Shown here piece after piece: positions 1 through 5,656 of a DNA stretch of 6,862 nucleotides. The position numbers were made by a program, and so were the translations under genes. This stretch comes from Ahrensia sp. Lineage in GTDB: Bacteria > Pseudomonadota > Alphaproteobacteria > Rhizobiales > Rhizobiaceae. Each line of letters opens with the position of its first letter. The stretch's first letter is position 1. The notes beneath the pieces are model-generated. The model searched no databases. It was not told the origin of the DNA and saw nothing but the letters and a program-made list of their open reading frames with translations. The stretch is from positions 1-6,862 of the forward strand of contig JAHEJF010000079.1 of the NCBI GenBank assembly GCA_024639025.1. Reading direction: 5' to 3'.

Positions 1-109
1 CACCATGGATGAAGACATCTCTGCGCCGGAAGGCGAAGACGACTTGCTGAACCCCGAAAATCCGGTTCTCAATCAGGTCAACCTTTTGAAAACGGCCTTT
101 GGTTCGTAG
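1..109 (+). CDS. C-terminal end of a probable DUF1465 / RcdA-family protein (5' truncated)
   Basis: Only the last 35 codons are present, read in the frame that begins at base 2 and ending in TAG at 107-109. The visible peptide is acidic at first (MDEDISAPEGEDD) and then runs into NPVLNQVNLLKTAFGS. A closing segment of the type 'NPV..Q.NLL..AFG' is what I recall for the alphaproteobacterial DUF1465 family, which includes RcdA, an adaptor for ClpXP-dependent degradation of CtrA in Caulobacter. The acidic, probably disordered stretch before a short conserved tail also fits that family. The gene lies next to rpmE and converges on it, sharing the terminator at 132-162. The assignment rests on this short tail alone. 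The reading frame is secure, because it runs straight into a stop followed by a strong terminator, but the family name is a moderate guess. Confidence 0.55.
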   Translation, partial: TMDEDISAPEGEDDLLNPENPVLNQVNLLKTAFGS

Positions 110-131
110 TGAGGTCTATTACAGACAAACG

Positions 132-162
132 AAAAACCCGCTGATCGCTCAGCGGGTTTTTT
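132..162. terminator. Bidirectional rho-independent terminator
   Basis: A perfect 8-bp stem, CCCGCTGA (137-144) with TCAGCGGG (149-156), encloses the loop TCGC. It is flanked by five A's at 132-136 and six T's at 157-162, so a U-tract follows the stem in both directions. It lies between the converging 3' ends of the DUF1465-like gene (stop at 107-109) and rpmE (stop at 284-286) and can end transcription from both. Confidence 0.92.
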
Positions 163-256
163 ATGATCTGTGATCACGAAGATTAGATTCTGTCAGCCTT
201 TGATGGTAACGCCGTGCCCGGATTTATTCAATATTTTCAATGACCAAATCCGCGCT

Positions 257-283
257 AGCGTTTCAGTATAAGACTGAAACGCT
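257..283 (-). repeat. Perfect inverted repeat abutting the rpmE stop codon
   Basis: An 11-bp arm, AGCGTTTCAGT (257-267), is perfectly complementary to ACTGAAACGCT (273-283), with a 5-base spacer. In the rpmE transcript the stem begins at the base right after the TAG stop (284-286). No U-tract follows on either strand, so it is not a self-sufficient terminator. The real terminator is about 100 bases further on. It may protect the 3' end of the short rpmE mRNA, or be a copy of a dispersed intergenic palindrome. The pairing is seen directly; the role is inferred. Confidence 0.75.
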
Positions 284-505
284 CTAGAGGCCCAAGCCGT
301 CGAAGCGTTTCTTGAACTTGGACAAGCGACCGCCACGATCCAGCAAGTTCTGGTTTCCACCATTCCAGGCTGGATGCGATGTGGGATCAATATCCAGGTT
401 CATTGTGTCACCCTCGGCCCCCCAAGTTGACCGTGTCATATATTCTGTACCGTCTGTCATGACCACTTTGATCATGTGGTAATCTGGATGGATGTCCGTC
501 TTCAT
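284..505 (-). CDS. rpmE: Large ribosomal subunit protein bL31 (zinc-independent type)
   Basis: This 73-residue protein begins [10 protein letters not shown], the hallmark N-terminus of bL31, and contains the family segments RSTWG (about 25-29), SHPAWNGG (about 43-50) and [11 protein letters not shown] (about 58-68). It is a protein of the 50S subunit that contributes to the bridge with the 30S subunit. It has no cysteine at all, so the four-Cys zinc site of E. coli-type L31 is absent. The residues between DIHPDY and RST match the longer alphaproteobacterial form. The start is well supported: GAGG lies 8 bases upstream of the ATG on the minus strand. The gene is monocistronic here, divergent from the ABC exporter and convergent with the left-edge gene. 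Its 3' region holds a stop-adjacent hairpin and then a shared terminator. Confidence 0.97.
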   Translation of the reverse strand: MKTDIHPDYHMIKVVMTDGTEYMTRSTWGAEGDTMNLDIDPTSHPAWNGGNQNLLDRGGRLSKFKKRFDGLGL

Positions 506-574
506 CTCAAAAACCTCAATAAATTCATATTGTTGGCCGCGCTATTGCTGATCTTCCAACAAAGTTTCATAGCA

Positions 575-603
575 AAAGCCGCGAACACGAAGCCCACGGC
601 TTT
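575..603. repeat. Weak inverted repeat in the rpmE/exporter divergent intergenic region
   Basis: AAAGCCG (575-581) can pair with CGGCTTT (597-603) across a 15-base spacer. It lies 70-98 bases upstream of the rpmE start codon and about 110 bases upstream of the exporter start. It could be a structure in the rpmE leader or an operator, but a 7-bp stem with a long loop is weak evidence. I found no convincing -35/-10 pair for either gene in 506-712; the nearest is a lone TATAGA at 671-676 on the plus strand. Confidence 0.25.
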
Positions 604-712
604 AAAAATCGTTGGGCAGCGTATACATCAGTGACAATTCGCGCACAAGACTGTCCTGCGCAATTCTGCATATAGATGATCTGAACAGACAACAAACGGC
701 AACTGCGGCACC

Positions 713-2503
713 ATGAGCGATAAAGCAACATCTTCACAGAGAGCCAAGGCAAAGTCCATTCGTCCCTTGCTCACATTGTTTCCCTATTTGTTGCGGTACA
801 AGAAACTCGTTGCCGGTGCGGTGTTCTTCCTTTTTCTGGCAGCAGTAACCACCCTTGCTCTGCCGATGGCAGTCCGGCGGGTCATTGATAATGGCTTTTC
901 GGCGGATGATGCAGCGTTGATCAACAACTACTTCACAATGCTGATCGTCATTGCACTGGTCCTGGCGACCGCCAGCGCCATGCGCTACTTTTTTGTTATC
1001 ACCTTGGGTGAACGCATCGTTTCTGATGTCCGGCGCGATGTTTTCGGACAGGTCATGAACCTGTCATCAACCTTTTATGATACGGCCAAATCAGGTGAGA
1101 TCGTTTCCCGGCTGACCGCCGACACCACGCAAATCAAATCTGCAGTGGGCGCAACAGCATCGCTCGCATTACGCAATACATTGCTCGGCACGGGTGCTCT
1201 CGTGATGATGATTATTACCAGCCCGTCGCTCTCTGCCATTGTGATAGGCGTCATCCCGCTGATCGTGCTGCCCATTGTCGCCTTTGGCAGGCGTGTCCGC
1301 GCCAAGTCTCGAACGGCTCAGGATACATTGGCCGACGCATCGGCCTATGCAAGCGAAGCCATTGGCGCTGTGCGCAGCTTTCAGGCCTTTACCAATGAGA
1401 AATTCGCTTCAGACCGCTACACCGATGCGGTCAACACCGCCTTTGCTGCGGCGCGATCAGCAGTTGGCGCGCGCTCGGTACTGACGGCGTTTGCAATATT
1501 CATGGTTTTCTCATCGGTGGTTGCGGTGCTTTGGATCGGCGCCACACGGGTGCTGACCGGTGAAATGACACCGGGAACACTGGGCCAGTTCCTCCTCTAC
1601 GCCATCTTTGCGGCTGGTGCGTTGGGCGCGCTTTCTGAAATTTGGGGCGAGCTTCAACTCGCCGCCGGTGCGGCTGAACGGTTGACTGAATTGCTTGTTG
1701 AAGAAAGCGATGTCAAATCACCCGAAAATCCGGTTGCTCTGCCCGAGCCACCTTTGGGCACACTGGCTTTTGAAGATGTGACCTTTGCATATCCTACAAG
1801 GCCAGGGGATCGGGCGCTCAATGGCCTTTCCTTTGAGGTTAATCCGGGCGAAACAGTCGCAATCGTTGGTGCGTCTGGCGCCGGTAAAAGCACTATCTTT
1901 GGCCTTCTCATGCGCCAGTACGATCCGCAGTCGGGCAAGGTCCTTGTTGATGGGGTCGATATCAAGAGCGCAGAATTGCGCGATGCCCGCGAGCGCATGG
2001 CAATCGTACCCCAAGACGTCGCAATCCTGTCCGGCACCGTCGCCGACAATATTGCATTTGGCCGACGCGGTGCGACCGAGCAGGAAGTAAAAGCAGCGGC
2101 AATAGCGGCGCAGGCGGATGGCTTTGTCAGCGAGTTGCCCGATGGGTACCATACCCAGGTTGGCGAGCGCGGCGTCACACTTTCAGGCGGACAGCGTCAA
2201 CGCCTCGCGATTGCGCGTGCCATTTTGCGTGATGCACCCATATTGCTGCTTGATGAAGCCACATCCGCACTGGATGCCGAGAGCGAAACACTGGTGCAAA
2301 AAGCGCTGGAAGGACTGATGGAAGGTCGTACGACACTCGTTATCGCGCATCGCCTCGCAACAATTTTGAAGGCGGATCGGATTCTTGTTATGGAAAAGGG
2401 CAGGATCGTCGAAACCGGTACACATGCTGTCCTTGCCAAGAAAAAAGATGGCGTCTACGCACGCCTCGCAGCGCTTCAATTTAATGCCGGGCATGCCGCG
2501 TAA
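713..2503 (+). CDS. ABC half-transporter (MsbA-like type I exporter, permease fused to ATPase)
   Basis: A 596-residue exporter half-molecule that should work as a homodimer in the inner membrane, driving export of an unidentified, probably lipidic or hydrophobic, substrate. The membrane domain covers roughly residues 25-325, with six helices near 33-53, 72-95, 146-168, 172-192, 254-276 and 288-308. The ATPase domain follows with every motif intact: A-loop Tyr360, Walker A GASGAGKST (386-394), Q-loop Gln434, signature LSGGQ (490-494), Walker B ILLLDE (510-515) with catalytic Glu515, D-loop SALD (518-521) and H-loop His546. It resembles the alphaproteobacterial 'MsbA-related' group of about 580-600 residues. 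This is a family resemblance and not proof of a lipid A flippase. No good Shine-Dalgarno precedes the ATG, but the next in-frame Met (51) would remove the first helix. It is a single gene that converges on the channel/OmpA pair with a 42-base gap. Confidence 0.95.
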   Translation: MSDKATSSQRAKAKSIRPLLTLFPYLLRYKKLVAGAVFFLFLAAVTTLALPMAVRRVIDNGFSADDAALINNYFTMLIVIALVLATASAMRYFFVITLGERIVSDVRRDVFGQVMNLSSTFYDTAKSGEIVSRLTADTTQIKSAVGATASLALRNTLLGTGALVMMIITSPSLSAIVIGVIPLIVLPIVAFGRRVRAKSRTAQDTLADASAYASEAIGAVRSFQAFTNEKFASDRYTDAVNTAFAAARSAVGARSVLTAFAIFMVFSSVVAVLWIGATRVLTGEMTPGTLGQFLLYAIFAAGALGALSEIWGELQLAAGAAERLTELLVEESDVKSPENPVALPEPPLGTLAFEDVTFAYPTRPGDRALNGLSFEVNPGETVAIVGASGAGKSTIFGLLMRQYDPQSGKVLVDGVDIKSAELRDARERMAIVPQDVAILSGTVADNIAFGRRGATEQEVKAAAIAAQADGFVSELPDGYHTQVGERGVTLSGGQRQRLAIARAILRDAPILLLDEATSALDAESETLVQKALEGLMEGRTTLVIAHRLATILKADRILVMEKGRIVETGTHAVLAKKKDGVYARLAALQFNAGHAA

Positions 2504-2535
2504 TACGGTGTAGCGAATCCAAGAACGTGAGTTAG

Positions 2536-2559
2536 AAAACCAAAATCACCGCTCGGTGA
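2536..2559 (-). terminator. Possible terminator overlapping the stop codon of the OmpA-domain gene
   Basis: On the minus strand TCACC-GAGC-GGTGA (2559-2546) forms a 5-bp stem, with a further G-C pair possible inside the loop. It is followed by TTTTGGTTTT (2545-2536). The TGA stop of the OmpA-domain gene (2548-2546) is the last base triplet of the stem. The stem is short and the U-tract is interrupted by GG, so termination may be partial. No better terminator is visible for either of the converging genes. Confidence 0.45.
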
Positions 2560-3577
2560 GTTTGAGCTCAATGCGCCTGTTGCGTGTGCGTGCTTCATCA
2601 CTGTCGGCGCTGTCCAAAGGCTGGAATTCCCCAAAACCCGCAGCGACCAAACGTCTGGGCGTCACACCTTGATCAATCAGGAATTTGACCACAGATGTAG
2701 CCCGTGCCGAAGACAATTCCCAGTTATCCCGAATCCGGCCAGTGCCCGATAGCGGCACATCATCGGTGTGCCCATCGACCCGCAATACCCAATTGATCTC
2801 GGATGGTATTTCTCGCTCGAGCTGCAAAATCGCTTCCGCGAGTTTGGTCATTTCGGACTGGCCGGCAGGGTTAATCTCTGTAGCACCCGATGAAAACAAA
2901 ACCTCTGACTGGAACACAAAACGGTCACCGACAATGCGAATATTGTCTCTGTCAGACAAAATCTCACGCAACCGGCCAAAGAAGTCGGACCGGTAGCGAT
3001 TAAGCTCCTGAACCCGCTGGGCCAATGCCACATTCAGTCGGCGTCCCAGATCGGCAATTTTTGCATTGGAATCAGCATCGCGTTGCTCTGAAACATCGAG
3101 TGCAGCTTCAAGCGCCGAGATCTGGTTTCGCAATGCTGAGATTTGCTGATTGAGCAGCTCGACCTGGCTAAGTGCACGTTGGCTCACCAGTCGCTCTTGA
3201 TCGAGAGATTCTGAAAGACTGTCCGCTCTGGCACCTGCCGCCGCCGCAGCACCTGCACCACCTGCCAACAGACGCTCCAAGCGAGAGCGTTCATCTTCCG
3301 TTGTTTGAAGAGAAGACTGCAATCCCAGCAACTGGTCTTCTACGTCCTGCCTGTTGGTCTGCTCCAGAGCCAGCAAATTGGTCAACTCATTGATCTGCGC
3401 GTTCAGGCGATTGAGCACCACATCCTTGCCGGTGATCTCCTGGCTGAGCAGGAATTGCGCCAGCACAAACACCGACAGCAGGAACATGATGGCAAGCAAA
3501 AGCGTTGACAGCGCATCAACAAATCCGGGCCAATAATCAACCCGTGACTCTCGGCGCTTTGAACGTGCTAGTGCCAC
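2546..3577 (-). CDS. MotB/ZorB-like membrane-anchored OmpA-domain protein (peptidoglycan-binding motor subunit)
   Basis: This 343-residue protein has three parts. Residues 1-16 are basic and cytoplasmic. One membrane helix covers about 17-45, with Asp21 in 'WPGFVDALSTLLL', the position of the proton-carrying Asp of MotB-type subunits. The periplasmic part follows: Gln/Glu/Leu-rich coiled coils at about 50-104 and 118-200, split by an Ala/Gly stretch (105-116), and then an OmpA/MotB domain from about 218 to 340. That domain shows LFSSGATEINPAG (228-239 region), DGHTD (268-272), NWELSSARA (285-293) and RNRRIEL (332-338). Asp272 and Arg292 match the residues that hold diaminopimelate in OmpA-like domains. 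The start is a GTG directly after the TAG of the channel gene, with AAAGG 8 bases upstream, so translation is probably coupled. It is not the flagellar MotB, because the coiled-coil stalk is much longer and no flagellar genes are near. The output of the complex is unknown. Confidence 0.88.
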   Translation of the reverse strand: MALARSKRRESRVDYWPGFVDALSTLLLAIMFLLSVFVLAQFLLSQEITGKDVVLNRLNAQINELTNLLALEQTNRQDVEDQLLGLQSSLQTTEDERSRLERLLAGGAGAAAAAGARADSLSESLDQERLVSQRALSQVELLNQQISALRNQISALEAALDVSEQRDADSNAKIADLGRRLNVALAQRVQELNRYRSDFFGRLREILSDRDNIRIVGDRFVFQSEVLFSSGATEINPAGQSEMTKLAEAILQLEREIPSEINWVLRVDGHTDDVPLSGTGRIRDNWELSSARATSVVKFLIDQGVTPRRLVAAGFGEFQPLDSADSDEARTRNRRIELKLTER

Positions 3578-4612
3578 CTATTTGCCTTTCGATAGCTTTG
3601 TAACCGCGTCCGACAATTGCACCAGTGTTTCCCTGATGGCTTTCTGTTCCTTGGCCTGTGCATCAGCCCAATCACGCATCATTTGCTGCTCGCTGCGCAT
3701 TGATTTGACCAGGCCCTGAATGCCCTCTGCAAGGCTGCCCAGTGCGGCATTGGTCCGCTGATTTGCTCCGCTTTCCTGCATCGAACTCAGACGATCGGCC
3801 AAATCCTTGAAATCGGCGGTGGCACCTGGCTGCTCTGCAACAGCGAGTGCAGCGCCAGAATCGGGATCAGCCACAGAGGAAAGCCAGTTTTCCAGCTCAA
3901 TATAGAACCGGTTCTGCGCACGACCGGCCTGTAGATCCAAGAAGCCCAGAACCAGAGAACCGGAAAGACCAAACAAGGATGACGAAAATGCTGTGCCCAT
4001 GCCGTCAAGCGGCGCGGCAAGGCCGTTTTTCAACGTATCCAGAATATCGTTGGTGTCGCCCGATCCGGGATCAAGTGATTGGATCGTTGTTCCGATTGAA
4101 CCGATCGTCGCAAGCAGGCCCCAAAACGTACCAAGCAGACCGAGAAACACAAGCAATCCAATAAGATAACGCGATGTATCGCGTGATTCATCCAGCCGTG
4201 TCGCAATGGAATCCAGGATCGAGCGCATCGACAAGGTGCTGATCGATACCGATTGTTGCCGGCTTAGAAGCCCGCGCATTGGCGCCAAAAGGACCGGTGC
4301 CTTGCGCGCCGCATTGACCGTGTCGCCCGCCTTGAAGGAGTTGACCCAAGCAACTTCACGAAACAGTCGTATGACCTGCAGGAAAATCAGCACGATACCG
4401 ACAAAAAGCACCCCGAGGATTAGACCATTCAAGCCGGGATTAGTTGCAAAAGCGCTGGAAATCTGCCGGTACAAAACCGCCGCGAGGAATCCAACGAGAG
4501 CCAGAAATATCAACATTGACAGCAGGAAGACCTGCGGATTGGAAAGTTTGTACGGATCGAATTTTTGCCGCGCAACTGCCGCTATAGGGTCTTCCGGACC
4601 ATTGATCGCCAT
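3578..4612 (-). CDS. MotA/TolQ/ExbB-family proton channel subunit
   Basis: A 344-residue inner-membrane protein with four predicted helices (about 25-48, 62-82, 148-172 and 203-225), a cytoplasmic loop of about 65 residues between helices 2 and 3, and a tail of about 120 residues that is largely helical and charged (about 265-340). Helix 3, 'FLGLLGTFWGLLATIG' (156-171), and helix 4, 'GMGTAFSSSLFGLSGSLV' (204-221), match the conserved MotA/TolQ/ExbB core. The small and polar residues of helix 4, such as Thr207 and Ser210-212, are placed to line an ion path with Asp21 of the partner. Four helices fit MotA/ZorA better than three-helix ExbB/TolQ. The ATG has GGGAG about 10 bases upstream. Its stop touches the GTG of the OmpA-domain gene, so the two form one operon. 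By family knowledge it should form a ring around a dimer of its partner; what the motor drives is not shown here. Confidence 0.88.
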   Translation of the reverse strand: MAINGPEDPIAAVARQKFDPYKLSNPQVFLLSMLIFLALVGFLAAVLYRQISSAFATNPGLNGLILGVLFVGIVLIFLQVIRLFREVAWVNSFKAGDTVNAARKAPVLLAPMRGLLSRQQSVSISTLSMRSILDSIATRLDESRDTSRYLIGLLVFLGLLGTFWGLLATIGSIGTTIQSLDPGSGDTNDILDTLKNGLAAPLDGMGTAFSSSLFGLSGSLVLGFLDLQAGRAQNRFYIELENWLSSVADPDSGAALAVAEQPGATADFKDLADRLSSMQESGANQRTNAALGSLAEGIQGLVKSMRSEQQMMRDWADAQAKEQKAIRETLVQLSDAVTKLSKGK

Positions 4613-4634
4613 CGATCACTGTCTCCCAGTAATA

Positions 4635-4651
4635 GTGCAACTGATGTGCAA
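4635..4651. repeat. Short direct repeat GTGCAA x2, one helical turn apart
   Basis: GTGCAA occurs at 4635-4640 and again at 4646-4651, a spacing of 11 bases between repeat starts, within the AT-rich 110-base gap upstream of the channel gene. Such phasing is typical of paired operator half-sites, but the repeats are short and no regulator is known. I found no clear -35/-10 pair in this gap. It also lacks a terminator hairpin after the suhB-like gene, so read-through is possible. Confidence 0.3.
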
Positions 4652-4722
4652 ATTATTTAGTTCGACTAGACAATAAAGGAAACTGTGGCGGAAATGAAAG
4701 CAAGAATGCAAACGAATTTCGA

Positions 4723-5526
4723 TTATTTACCTGTCTTGAGCGGTTGTCTTAGTTTTGCGCCGAGTTGTTTCTTGATTTGCTCGTTGCCGCACAGAATACT
4801 GCCCGAGGTCAGCATGTCTTGCCCATCATCGATATCCGACACAAAACCTCCAGCTTCTCGCACCATGATGATACCCGCAGCCATGTCCCATGCGTTCAGA
4901 TGTTCCTCCCAGTAGCCATCCAGGCGCCCGGCAGCAACATAAGCTAGGTCAAGAGAACATGCACCGCCACGCCGTATGCCCACACAGTCGTTCATCACAT
5001 TTTTCAGCTGAATCAGGAATTTCCCATGATCGCCGCGTCCCAAATGCGGCACACCACATCCAATAACACTGTCGGTCAATTCGCGCCGCGCCGCGACCCG
5101 CAGACGTCGATCATTGAGAAATGCACCGCTGCCTCGTTCGGCAGTATACATTTCATCGGTTACAGGATTGTAGATCAAGCCAGCAACGATGACGCCCTGA
5201 TGCTCAAGCGCGATGGAGATCGCAAATTGCGGAATGCCGTGCAGAAAATTGGTTGTGCCGTCCAGCGGATCAATGATCCATCGGCTGTGGGCTTCCGTAC
5301 CTTGTCTCTCGCCACCTTCTTCCATCAAAAAACCAAACGCAGGGCGCGCCTTCTGCAACTCGTCATGCAGTGTTTTTTCCGCCCGCAAATCGGCCTGGCT
5401 GACAAAATCTCCCGGTCCCTTGACAGAGACTTGCAGATTTTGGACCTCGCCGAAATCACGCGCGAGACCACGGCCTGCCTTCACTGCAGCCTGGATCATC
5501 ACATTCATCAGGGCTGTGCGCGCCAT
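4723..5526 (-). CDS. suhB: Inositol monophosphatase family protein (SuhB-like)
   Basis: A 267-residue cytoplasmic enzyme, the usual length for inositol-1-monophosphatases, which hydrolyse myo-inositol phosphates to inositol with Mg2+. The metal-binding set is complete: the Glu69/Glu70 pair in 'LMEEGG', the signature WIIDPLDGTTNFLHG (83-97) with Asp86, Asp89 and Thr91, and the C-terminal 'NAWDMAAG' (211-218) with Asp214. In E. coli the relative SuhB also works in rRNA antitermination; whether this one does cannot be read from the sequence. The family also contains histidinol-phosphate and PAP phosphatases, but the 'PLDGTTNFLHGIP' form is the SuhB type. The ATG is preceded by AAGGA and GGGAA at about 12 and 5 bases. 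It lies 130 bases downstream of efp and 110 bases upstream of the channel gene, all on the minus strand. Confidence 0.92.
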   Translation of the reverse strand: MARTALMNVMIQAAVKAGRGLARDFGEVQNLQVSVKGPGDFVSQADLRAEKTLHDELQKARPAFGFLMEEGGERQGTEAHSRWIIDPLDGTTNFLHGIPQFAISIALEHQGVIVAGLIYNPVTDEMYTAERGSGAFLNDRRLRVAARRELTDSVIGCGVPHLGRGDHGKFLIQLKNVMNDCVGIRRGGACSLDLAYVAAGRLDGYWEEHLNAWDMAAGIIMVREAGGFVSDIDDGQDMLTSGSILCGNEQIKKQLGAKLRQPLKTGK

Positions 5527-5550
5527 CTTGTTTCCCGTTCCTTGTCAGTA

Positions 5551-5564
5551 GAGCCTTTCGGCCC
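5551..5564 (-). other. Small GAAA-tetraloop hairpin in the suhB leader
   Basis: On the minus strand GGGCC-GAAA-GGCTC (5564-5551) can form a 5-bp stem with one G-U pair, capped by a GNRA-type loop. It lies 24 bases upstream of the suhB-like start. It has no U-tract, so it is not a terminator. It may be chance. Confidence 0.2.
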
Positions 5565-5656
5565 ATGGTTGAAACGCTGTCGCCGAATTGAGAATCGCAA
5601 CCGTTTAATCAATCCGAGTGCACCAATTTCATCATTTTGCGGACAGCGCCAGGCGT

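Noticed and set aside
193..390. 65-codon minus-strand frame overlapping rpmE
   Set aside because: It overlaps the 3' half of rpmE in another frame, lacks a ribosome site and has no recognisable features.
648..676. Sigma-70-type promoter for the ABC exporter
   Set aside because: TATAGA at 671-676 resembles a -10 box, but the bases 17 upstream (AGACTG) do not resemble a -35 box, so I do not list it as a promoter.
1654..2178. 174- and 144-codon open frames antisense to the ABC exporter
   Set aside because: They mirror the conserved ATPase region of the exporter, with Ser/Pro/Arg-rich or otherwise featureless translations typical of antisense shadows in biased coding DNA.
2546..4612. Zorya anti-phage system (ZorA/ZorB)
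   Set aside because: The pair resembles ZorA/ZorB in fold, but there is no ZorC, ZorD or ZorE on either side. The A-subunit tail is about 120 residues rather than several hundred, and the neighbours are housekeeping genes with no sign of a defence island.
2546..4612. Flagellar MotA/MotB or Tol-Pal/ExbBD locus
   Set aside because: No flagellar, tolA/tolB/pal, exbD or tonB gene is present. The OmpA domain is fused to a membrane helix, unlike the lipoprotein Pal, and the coiled-coil stalk is longer than in flagellar MotB.
4206..4676. 156-codon plus-strand frame over the start of the channel gene
   Set aside because: It is antisense to a gene with clear helices and motifs, and its product is basic and featureless.
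5575..5648. Long-range inverted repeat CGCTGTC / GACAGCG between suhB and efp
   Set aside because: Seven pairs separated by 60 bases are within chance expectation, and there is no U-tract or conserved loop to suggest a terminator.
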